Source: Cyanophora paradoxa
Taxonomy: Eukaryota > Glaucocystophyceae > Cyanophorales > Cyanophoraceae
DNA: 64,000 bases
NCBI GenBank assembly: GCA_004431415.1
Contig: QPMI01000039.1
Location: 620,001 to 684,000 of the forward strand
Reading direction: 5' to 3'
The position numbers and the translations under genes are program-made. How positions within the stretch are numbered: position 1 is the stretch's first letter; every line of letters starts with the position of its first letter. The notes beneath the pieces are model-generated. The model ran no database searches. It saw only the letters and a list, made by a program, of their open reading frames with translations, and had not been told where the DNA came from. Below, in pieces: positions 12,101 through 21,672 of this stretch.

Positions 12101-13290
12101 CGGGGGGGGCATCGTCTTCCACACGTCGGCGAAGGGCGTCGCGGAGGGCAACGACGTCTACGGCAACGCGCTCTCGGGCATCGTGATCGAGACCGGCGCG
12201 GACCCCGTCGTGCGGGGCAACAAGGTCCACGACGGCAAGGAGGCCGGCATCCTCGTGTTCGAGAACGGGCGGGGCACGGTCGAGGGCAACGACGTCTACG
12301 GCAACGCGAAGTCGGGCATCCAGATCTCGATCGGCGCTGACCCCGTCGTGCGGGGCAACACGGTCCACGACGGCAAGGAGGGCGGCATCTTTGTGTACGA
12401 GAACGGGCGGGGCACGGTCGAGGGCAACGACGTCTACGGCAACGTGAGCACGGGCATCGCAATCAAGACCGGAGCGGACCCCGTCGTGCGGGGCAACAAG
12501 GTCCACGACGGCAAGGAGGCCGGCATCCTCGTGTTCGAGAACGGGCGGGGCACGGTCGAGGGCAACGACGTCTACGGCAACGCGAACTTGGGCATCGTGA
12601 TCCAGACCGGCGCTGACCCCGTCGTGCGGGGCAACAAGGTCCACGACGGCAAGGCGGGCGGCATCCTCGTGAATGAGAACGGGCGGGGCACAGTTGAGGG
12701 CAACGACGTCTACGGCAACGTGCAGCCCGGCATCGGGATCTCGACCGGCGCTGACCCCGTCGTGAAGGGCAACAAGGTCCACGACGGCAAGCAGGGCGGC
12801 ATCTTCGTGTGTGAGAACGGGCGGGGCACGGTCGAGGGCAACGACGTCTACGGCAACGCGTTCTCGGGCATCGAGATCAAGACCGGCGCGGACCCCGTCG
12901 TGCGGGGCAACAAGGTCCGCGACGGCAAGCTGGAAGGCATCTTTGTGTACGAGAACGGGCGGGGCACCGTCGAGGGCAACGACGTCTACGGCAATGCGCT
13001 GGCGGGCATCCAGATCAAGACCGGCGCGGACCCCGTCGTCAAGGGCAACCGGTGCGCCCTGGAGCTCCTCTGTGCCTAGTCCCTCCACATCTCCTCGGCC
13101 CCTGACACCCGCCCCCCGCAGGGTCCATGACCAGAAGTTGGGGATCGTCGTGCGAGACAGCGGCAAGGGGACCATCTCTGGGAACACGCTCGAGCGCATC
13201 TCGGACCCCGAGTTCGCAGTGAAGTGCAGCGGCGTCTGGGTACAGAGCGGCTGCACCCCGGTCGTGCAGGGGAACACTTTCCGCCAGTAG
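9168..13290 (+). CDS. MLKL-like four-helix bundle + TKL kinase + beta-helix protein (unit A)
   Basis: The model starts at ATG 9168 (MDFLGTLQGIID). The next exons give VALRIKEQADAAKANRAKCS then RLARRVADL, whose N-x3-C-x2-L-x2-R-V pattern is typical of MLKL/HeLo-type four-helix bundles. SLLQAAREAEALVAKFGGRG and an F-x5-A-x7-F helix pair continue the same pattern. A kinase domain follows (about 10,313-11,400): glycine loop GEGAMGRVFRG, VAVKK lysine, REVDRECAVH (alpha-C Glu), RHPNIL, a catalytic loop spliced as HGDLKPANVL (HRD changed to HGD, Asp/Lys/Asn kept), LADFGLSR, GTPNYGPP and DVFAFGYLLWE. From about 11,613 a beta-helix starts (ELSVRPGESV, then LVLDKAVHVVG); seven 46-residue repeats occupy about 12,146-13,050. 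The last exon ends in VQGNTFRQ, TAG at 13,288-13,290. GC donors occur (AAG|GCCCGC). One gene is inferred because no stop or promoter is obvious between kinase and helix; two genes are possible. Confidence 0.65.
12146..13050 (+). repeat. 138-bp beta-helix repeat array, seven units (unit A)
   Basis: VEGNDVYGN recurs every 138 bp (for example ACGACGTCTA at 12,151 and 12,289). Each 46-residue unit is two 23-residue beta-helix coils, with variable short patches (ALSG, AKSG, VSTG, ANLG, VQPG, AFSG, ALAG) at equivalent positions. Units 5-7 are almost identical to the last three units of the unit B gene. Confidence 0.9.
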
Positions 13291-13987
13291 CGCTAGCGCT
13301 CAAGTTTTGTACGCGAATTGATGAAGTCCTCCGGCCGCCGGCTCGAATCCAGGCAAGGCTGACTCGGAGAGAGCGAGCCCGATGCCAATCGCTATGGCGC
13401 GGATTGCGATCGACGTCGACGGCCGCGGACATGGCCGACGGATGGAGAGGAGCAAACTGCAATACGCGGAATCGGCGGGGCCGCGAACTCCAAGCCGCCA
13501 GCGCACCCGGCCGATGAGAAGAGTCGCCCGCGCCTCGACCTCCGAGCCCGGAGCCCCGCGGCAAGAGAGGACCGCAGCTTCGGTCATATTTACTATATAT
13601 TTGCTAGTTTGTCAAGCGAGAGGCACCGGTGGCGTACGCGTGGTCGCCTGGCCGCGCCGCGGCCGGTGGGAGTGGCCGGCCATGTGCTGGCGAGCTCCCG
13701 CGGGCAGTTTGAGCTCGGCGACGCATCCGATGGTGCCTATGCGCCACCCGGCCACTCCGCCCCGCGCGCCGCCCCGCGCGCGCCTTGGCCCCCAGCATGA
13801 CAAGATGGGCCGGGGTCAGTACTAGTCTGCTGCGGTGCTGGCGGCGGCATGCACCTGGCAAAGTCCACGATCATCGTGGGCATCGGCTCCCGCGGGCAGC
13901 TCGAGCTGGGCGACGCATCCGATGGTGCAATGTGCCGCCCCGCGCGCCGCCCCGCGCGCGCCTTGCATTGGCCCCTGTGCCGCTAAC
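13291..13987. repeat. Duplicated intergenic/5' region, unit B
   Basis: Homologue of 355-1,219 and 24,182-24,857, about 165 bp shorter than the first. It lacks the TATAAGCCATCAGACG segment shared by the other two. It retains two tandem copies of the GGCATCGGCTCCCGCGGGCAG element (about 13,690 and 13,880). The first 40 bp after the stop differ from the other two copies, which match each other. Confidence 0.6.
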
Positions 13988-16900
13988 ATGGCGCGCGCGC
14001 CCTCTGCCTCAGTGTCGCCGAGCGACCACGATGCGCGGAAAGAGAGCGCGCGGGGAGAGAAAGCCCCCGACGGCCCCGCCGCGAGCAAGTACAAGAGCCT
14101 CAGGAGGCGGCCCTCCTCGTGCGCTGCCCCGTAGTGCCCCGCCCCGCCCCCCCCCGCGCCGCGCCGCGCCGCGGCGGCCGACAAGCGCCCCGCGCCCCGC
14201 AGCATTGCGTTCCTGAAGGCTGAGCTCGGAAACATCAAGACGCTGCAGGGCGAGATCCGCCGCGTCATCGACGACCTGAGCCACGGTGCCTCGAGCTCGC
14301 GCGCGCGGGCGCGCGGGGCGTCGCAGCTAAAGCGACGCCGGGGTGGGGCGGGCAGACGCGGAGGGGGAGCGGGGCCTGGCGCTGGAGGTGGCGCAGGACG
14401 GCGTGCACGACATCGTCGCCGAGTCCCTCCTCACCCTCCGCGCCTCCGTGCGCCCCGCGCGCGTGCACTAAGCTGAGCGTGCTCGCCCCGCGCTGATCGG
14501 GGGCGGGGCAGGTGGACGCGCGCACGGCCGGCGACGCGTTTCGCGCCCTGCACATGATATGGAAGGGCGGGCGCAAGGTCCGGGCCCCGCCCTCCCCCCC
14601 CTCCCCCGCGCCCCCCGCGATGCGAGGCGTACCCCCCAGGGCGGGGCGGGTGCGATGTTCGAGAGGAACGAGGGGCTGCTGCCCTACGCGCGGGCCTCCC
14701 TCAAGGCCCCCTACGCCGGCCAGGTACCCCCCGCCCCCCCTCCCCCCCCGCGCCCCGCGATCGACCGCCTCCCCAGTACGCGCTGGCGCTGTTGGCGGAC
14801 GCGGCGACCTCCACCGCCCCAGGCGCGCCCCATCCCAACTGATTTGATCTCATCCGATCTGATCCAACCTCTCCGCGCAGTGGCGCAGCGGGTCTTCGAC
14901 CTGCTGGGCGGGGACGGCATGCTCGCCCTCTTCCAGATGGCCCGCGAGGCCTCCCGCGTGCGTCCGGCGGCGCTCGAACCCGCAGGGGGCCGCTTTCTTT
15001 CTCTCTGTCCTTAAGAGGCCGCCCGCAGGTGGAGGTGATGGAGAAGGCGTACAACCTCATCGCCTGCCTGGCCCAGGCGCTTGCTCTCCTCCCCTTGCTA
15101 CTCCGCCGCCGCCCCCCTCTCACAGCTTCCCGCCGCAGTGGCCGGCGCTGCGGGAGGCGTTCGCGGCGGGGGGCTACCACGCGATGGCCCTCGCCGACCT
15201 GCGCAACCCCATGCGCCAGAACAAATACGCGCGCCCCGTACCCCTCCCGCCCCGCCCCCTTCCCCGGGGCGCCCGCCTGACGCGCCCTGGCCCGCAGCGC
15301 CGCTCCCCCGCCCGCGTCCTCATGGGCCTCGCCCAGCACGGTCCGCTTCGCGTACCCCCCTCCGACCCCGCGTACCCCCTCCGATCCCCCCCCCCACCGC
15401 AGCGCCCATCCACGCGCGGCTCGCCGACGATCGCGCCCTCTCCGCCGCCGTCTCCCTCTCCATGTACCCCCCTCCCGCCCCGCCCCGCCCCTTCGCACCC
15501 CCCTGATCCTCCTCCCTCCCTCCCCCCCAAGGCACCCCGAGCAGGACCTGGTGGGGTACGGCCTCCGCGCGATGATCGGCTTCATGCAGGGGACGCGTGC
15601 GCCGCCTTCCCCCCCCTCCCACCCACCCCTCGTACCCCCTGACCCCCGCCCCCCTCCCCCCCGCAGCGTCGTTCCGGCAGAAGCTGGCGTGCGACATGGC
15701 GCACGTCGCCCGCCTCGCCGCCTCCCGCGACCGCGCCGAGGCCCACCTCGTCGCCCCGGGTACCCGAACCCCTTGGCCGGGGCCGGCCCGCCTCCTCCAG
15801 CGAGAGCTGACGCGGCATCGGCCCGCAGCGCTGCGGTGCGTGCGGCTGGCGGCGATGGACACGGGCGAGGTGGTGTCGCGCGACTGGATCGACCTCCAGA
15901 AGGAGCAGGAGGCAGCGATCCCGGGCCTCAAGGTGCGCGGCGGCGGGGGCTCTGGCCGCGCGGGGGCGGCGCGGTTCGGGGCGCCCGGCGCTCCGGATGC
16001 GCGGCGGGGCGCCTGATCCGATTCGATTCGATCTCATCTGATCCGATCTGAGCTCACCTGATCCGGTGCGCAGGAGCTGGGCCTCGCGGAGCAGTCCCTC
16101 CGCAAGGAGCTCGCGGCCCTCAACGGTGCGGTACCCCCCCAGGGGGGGGGGGAGGGCGGCTCTGAAGGGTCCCTCGCTCTCCCCCGCACGCAGGCGAGCG
16201 GGCGGTGGCGCGACTCTTCTCCGACAGCGACCGCATCTACTCCATGATCCAGGCGAGCGAGCAGGCGACCGTTCCTCCGCCCCGTTCTCCCGCCCCCTCA
16301 CGCCTGCGCCGCAGATCGTGGTGGGGGTGGGCCCCGCGTGGGCCGACGAGGGGGACGAGGCCCTCGCCTCGGGCGGCCGCTGGGCCCCCGTGCGCCCGCC
16401 CCGCCGCCCCGCCCCGCGCGGGATCGAATCCGACTGCTCGGGCGGCCGCTGACGCGCGGGGCGGGCGCAGGCCGCCGACGCGACGTACCTCCTCGCGACC
16501 GTCACCGCCCTCGGCGCGCCCCGCCCGCCCTCCCCCCCTCCCAGGCCCCCGCCCTCTCCTGAGAGCGCCCCGCCCGCCCCCCGCCCCGCCGGCCCCGCAG
16601 ACGCCGGCCTGAAGCTGCTGCTCCGGAACACCACCGCCTGCTCCATGGTCCAGGTGCCTTTTCGAAGGGGCGGGCGGCTCGCCCCGCGCCCACCTCACGC
16701 CCCGCCACAGGCGGCGTGCGCCTCGGAGCTGGAGCCGCTGCGGGAGCGCTGCATCGCGGCGACGCGCTGCATCGAGCGCGGCGTGGCCGCCGCCTTCGCC
16801 GACCCCGACCCCTCCGCCGACGCCTCCGCCACCGAGGTGGCCCCGCCCCGCCCGCTGCCTTCGCCCCGCGTTCCGCGCCTCACGCGCGGGCGGCGCCGCC

Positions 16901-19900
16901 TCAGGTGAAGCCGATCGAGGCGGGGGCCCCCGAGAACATCCGCAGCGTCGACAGCGACGAGCTCGAGGCGCGCCCTTCAGAGTCTCCTCTGTCTTTGTCT
17001 CTCGCGGCGTCTTACGCTCTGATCTTCTTTGCAGGCGCGGCGCGCGGCGTCGATGCGGCGGCGCTCGATGACGGGCGCCAGCGGGCGGCGCGGGAGCCTC
17101 ACCGGCGCCGGCGGGAGCGCCGGCCCCGGGCCGAGCGCCATACCCCCCTGGGTCGCGGGCCCCGGCGCCGGCCTCAGCAGCGTCGACTCGAAGGACTCGC
17201 TCGCCACCGTCACGTCGGCGCACGTGCGTACCCCCCTCCCCGCCCCCGCCCGGGGCCGCGCTGACGCGCCCGCTCAGTCCGTGGCGACGGTGGGGCAGCT
17301 GAGCCGCCGCGGGAGCGGGACCGTCAGCCACGTGCGCCCGTCCCGCCCCTTGGACTCTTTCTCGCCTTATCCGATCGGGGCGCAGGTCTGGGCAGACGCG
17401 CTGCGGCACGCCCACGAGGGCGAGCGCGACTCGCCCGCCTCGGAGCGCTCCGCCGGGGCTGCGCATGCCACGAGCCACCGCCGCCTCTCGCTCGCCGCGG
17501 CGGCCCCCCAGCACCGCTCCTCGGCCCGCTTCGCCGCCGCCGCGCCCCACGGGGATGTCCCGGACGAGGAGGCGGCGGGGGGCGCGCGGCTCGCCCGCTC
17601 CCTCAGCGTCCGGCGGGACTCGGCGCGAGAGGGCCCCGCGCACTCCCCGCAGCGCCGCCCCTCCCTCGCCCCCGCCGACCCCGCCGCCCTTCCCGCCGCG
17701 TGGGGCGAGCAGGGCGCGCCCCCCGTCGCCTGGAGCGCCCCCGCCCCCGGCCCCGCCCTCGCCTCGGTGAGAGCGGTACACCCCCCCGCGGCCGGGCGGG
17801 GCTGAGGCGCCTGTACCCCCGCAGAACTGGGGCCGCCGCCCCAGCGCCGACATGGCGCACGGCAGCCTTACCGCCGCCGACTTCCACGTGCATTCCCCTG
17901 TACCCCCCGCCCCGCCCGCAGTCTATTTATAGCTCGCGGCAGGCGGCGCAGGCGGCGGCGATCGCGGCGACGATGGCGGCCCTGGGCCTACCCCCTGGTG
18001 CCCCCCTCCCCCTCCTGGCCCTCCCCGTACCCCTCCCCGTCACCGGCGCCCCTCTTTCCGTCCCCGGCGCGCCCCTCCCCCTCCCCGGGGCCCCCCTACC
18101 AGCTCCCGTGTCCCCTCAGCATCCCCCTCCCGTACCCCCGTCCGCCTTCTCCCCCCACGCCGCCGTCTTCGACGCGGGAGCACAGGTACCCCCGCGCCCA
18201 CTCTTTGATGCTGGGGCAACCGCTGATCCGCCAGTACCCCCCAGGGACGGGTACACCAGCACCGCCACTCGCTGCCGGACCCGTCCATACCGGCGCCGGC
18301 GGAGGACGCGCCCCAGGACCCCCAGGCCTTCGCCGCCCCTACCCCCGCGCCGGGCCGCGGGCTGCCCCCCGCCGACTTCTTCCAGCCCGGGACCACCTCC
18401 TCCGTGCGCGTGCCCCCCTCGGCCCCGGCGCCGGCCTCACGGCCGCCCTGCGGCGGCGCAGAAGCGGGTGCGGAAGGCGAGCCTGTCGGAGGACGGGAGC
18501 CCTGCTACGGCGTCGGCGGCGGCGGCGGCGCTGGCGGCGATGGGGCACCCGCACCCCGTGCCCCGCATCCACACCCCGGGCTTCCGCTCGGGCTCGATCA
18601 GCATCCACCCGCCGGTGCTTTGCCTTGCCTTGCCTTGCTGCTCGCGATGCCCGCCGGGGCGCCGGCGTCTGATTCGCCGCAGGAGGACCGCCGGGCGAGC
18701 AGCTCGTCGCAGGGGAGCGCGGGGGCGGAGGAGGAGGAGCAGAGGGGGCAGCGCGGAGGGGCTAAGGAGGCCGCCTCGCCCCCGCTGCACACGGCGCCGG
18801 CGCCGGCGCCGCCCGGGGCCGTGCCGTCGTCGTCGACGCTGTCGCCGCCAGCCTCGGGCTTCCCCACCGGCGCCGGCCTCTCGCAGCGCTCCGAGGGCGA
18901 CACGTCGCGCCCCGCCACCGTGCGCCCCGAAGCCTCGAGGGCCGCTCGGGCGAGGACCTGAGGCGCCGCAGGGCCGGAGGCCGAGCATAAGCGCCGCGGG
19001 CAACGAGCAGCCGTCCTCCCGTCCCCCGACCGTGCGCGCCTTCGCACCTGTGCCCGCGCCCCGCCCCGAGCAGCGCCTGAGGCCGCCTTTGCGGGCCCCG
19101 CAGAGCCGGCGGCCGAGCGTGAGCGTCGCCGAGCCCGCCAAGGAGGAGCCTGTGAGCATCCTGAAGACGTCCAAGGTACTGTACCCCCGCTGAGCTTCGG
19201 CACGGTACCCCCCTGACGCCCGGGGGTAGAGCTTCAAGGCGAAGTCGTTCCGCTCGCGCTCCGTCTCTATCGACCCCGCCGCCCTCCCCGTGCGCCCCGT
19301 ACCCCCCTCGCTCCCCCCCCCTCGTATTTAGAGCCCGGCCCGTCCAGAAGCTGGACGACGACGCGGCGGCGGCGGCGGCGGGCCCCGAGACGGGCCGCCT
19401 CAGCTCGCGCCGGGCCAGCGTGCCGGCGGCCGGCGGGGCCGCGGACGGCGCGGGGGTACGGCCGCCGCGGCCAGCAGCCTCTGGATCCGGCGGGAAAGGA
19501 CCCCGAGCCCGCGCCGGTGCGCCCCGCACCCCCGCCCCCTGTACCCCCTACCGGGCCTGAGGTTCGATCCGCAGGAGGCGGCGCCGGAGGGCCCGGACCC
19601 GGCGGTCTTCGCGGCGAGCCTCTCGCAGCGGCTGCGGGCGGCGGCGGGGGGCGGCGGGGCGCTGGCGGAGGCGGGCGGGGCGGCGGGGCCCCGGGGCCCT
19701 CCCGCTGCTCGCCCGCGTCGCCGCCCACGCCGACGCCCGCGCCGCCGCCATGCCGCCGCCGCCGCCCCCGCCCCAGGCCGCCCCCCCCTGCTCCCTCCTC
19801 CCGCCGCCAGTCCTTCTCCCTCCCGCCCCCCTGCCCATCGTGTACCCCTCCCGACCGCCGCGCCCGTGGCGGTGCCGTACCCCGCGGCGCTCGCGGCGGG

Positions 19901-19999
19901 CTTCGTGCCGCCCCTGCCCCCGATGCCGCCGCCCCCCCAATTCCTCCCGCACGCGTACGCCCCTCACGCGTAGACGGCCACACAAGCGCTTGGCCGTGA
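13988..19999 (+). CDS. Many-exon disordered R-R-x-S protein, copy B
   Basis: Paralogue of the gene at 1,220-6,916, beginning MARAPSASVSPSD. It keeps exons missing from copy A: VAQDGVHDIVAESLLTLRAS, VDARTAGDAFRALHMIWKGG, MFERNEGLLPYARASLKAPY and YALALLADAATS. The middle contains VKPIEAGAPENIRSVDSDEL followed by MRRRSMTGASGRRGSL and LSRRGSGTVSH. R-R-x-S/T sites continue to the C-terminus (HRRLSLA, SVRRDSA, QRRPSLA, GRRPSAD, SRRPSVSV), suggesting a multiply phosphorylated scaffold. Intron 3' ends show a CTGATCC-rich branch region (about 16,014-16,065). Near the C-terminus two C-runs (about 19,825 and 19,846) are each one base shorter than in copy A, so the PHAYAPHA tail is out of frame and translation would stop near 19,999. 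Function unknown. Confidence 0.65.
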
Positions 20000-21672
20000 G
20001 CAGCATGCGGAGCTCTCTCTCTTATTACATTACTTTCTCTCATCTACTCCTCTACTAAAGTTAGCCATAGTAGTCATGTTTTACACGCCGTGGCGCTATG
20101 AATTAGTATACGTACTTAGCTTCGACGTTAACAAGTAATGCGTATACGTAATGTATGCATGCGCAATTTTAACAGTTACAGCTTTAGATCTGGATTACTT
20201 TCAACAGGGCTACCTGTTTTGCGACTTCATTCGACGGGGTCTGGTGAGGGCGGGCGCCGGGCGGGAGGGCGGGCGCCGGGCCCCGGGCCCCTCTCCGGGC
20301 TCCGGGCTCGGCGCTCGTGCGCCGCCGGCGCCCCGGGCGCCTATCATAGTGCGACGACGGGTTACGCAGGCGGCCCCTGGCCGAGGGCGGGGAACCTGGC
20401 CGAGGTCGGGGGCAGGACCTGGCCGAGGGCGGGGGAGGAGGAGGGGCGGGGGGGCGCCGGCGCCGGCGCGGCCCGCGCGCTCCCCTCCGCCGGCCCGCGC
20501 CGGTCCCGGGGCGGGCCTCCGGGGCAGAGGATGACGGGGAGGCGGGGGCCGGCGCCGGCGAGCGCGGCGCCGGCTCCACTGAAGCGGCGCCGCGCATGCG
20601 CAAGGTCGGCGGAGGCGCCGGCGCCGCTGAGGCCTCCGGGCTGTCCTGCCGCCGCGCCGGGAGGCCTGGGGACAGCGGCTGTTCTCCGCGCACGCGGCGC
20701 CGGCACCGATCGACTTCACCTGCCGCCCCGTCGCGACGGAACGCAGCGGCGGCGCAACGGCGCGCGGCGGCGAGGGCGCGGCGGCACGCGGCGGGACTCG
20801 GGCGAGCGGCAGCGGATGGCGCGGGGCCTGCGCGGAGCCGGAGACCGCGTCGTCGCCCGCGGTTAGCGCGGCGGCGCTGCGCGGTGGAGGACCCTCCGGA
20901 AAGAATCAAACGGACGCACCGATCGTCCTCCATGCCAGCTCCCGCCTCGCGCCCGGCAGCAGCGCGGCGAGCGCCGGTCCCTCTCATGAGAGGAGTCGCT
21001 GGAGTGTGCGGGGGACGAGCACTCTGCGCATACAGCGGGGAAGTTTCAACGCCGCGGCGCTGCGCGAGGCCTACAGCGGGGCTTGCCCTCGCCTTGGATT
21101 CTAACCTTAGAGGCTTGGACAGCCTAGGACGTCGACTATTACATCTCTTAGCTTGTATAGAGCCGCAAGCGGCGGCGGCGGCAGGGGCCAGGGCCAGGCT
21201 AATGGCAGGCTTGGAAGGGGGGGTAGAGGGCGGTTGGGTCGCGACTGCGTCAGCACATCGAGAGGCACACGCGGCGGAGGCGCGCTCGGCGGATCATTAG
21301 AGCACGGGCGGAACCGTACTGGTGCGCGCAGCGCGAATCACCGGGGCCGAAGTTTCATTAGCCTTTTCATGTTTCGTGTTGCTCTTTCCGGCTGAGCGAA
21401 CGAGCTTGGCTCTCCTCTAAGCGGGTAGTTTCCTTTGGCAGGCCGGGGCCGCCACGACCGAGGTCCGGTCATCGGCCGCCCGGCACGCGCGCGCCTATAG
21501 CTAGCTATCCCAATTTGCAACCGTTTAGCTGCTAGCGCTTAGGCCGACAGCTGCAGCTGCTCATGATCATAGACTCTCTTCGGAAGTTCCCCTTCAAGGC
21601 TTCGCCTAGCGCCGTTACCCATGCGCGGCGCGGGTGTGTGCGCAGCGCTGGCGGCGGCCCGCGGCCGGGGCG
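20000..21672. repeat. Intergenic region of unit B, related to 6,917-9,167
   Basis: Starts with an AT-richer block (20,020-20,215) nearly identical to unit A. A GC-rich tract follows that aligns in patches with unit A (for example CGGCGCCGGCACCGATCG). The interspersed repeat lies at about 21,045-21,480. The last 130 bp before the TIR gene are unlike unit A's region upstream of the kinase gene, so the duplication boundary lies near here. No gene is supported. Confidence 0.5.

Noticed and set aside
11544-13277. Long minus-strand open frame opposite the beta-helix repeats (also 23,015-24,565)
   Set aside because: Antisense shadow of the 138-bp coding repeats; the plus strand shows clear beta-helix periodicity and codon-level conservation.
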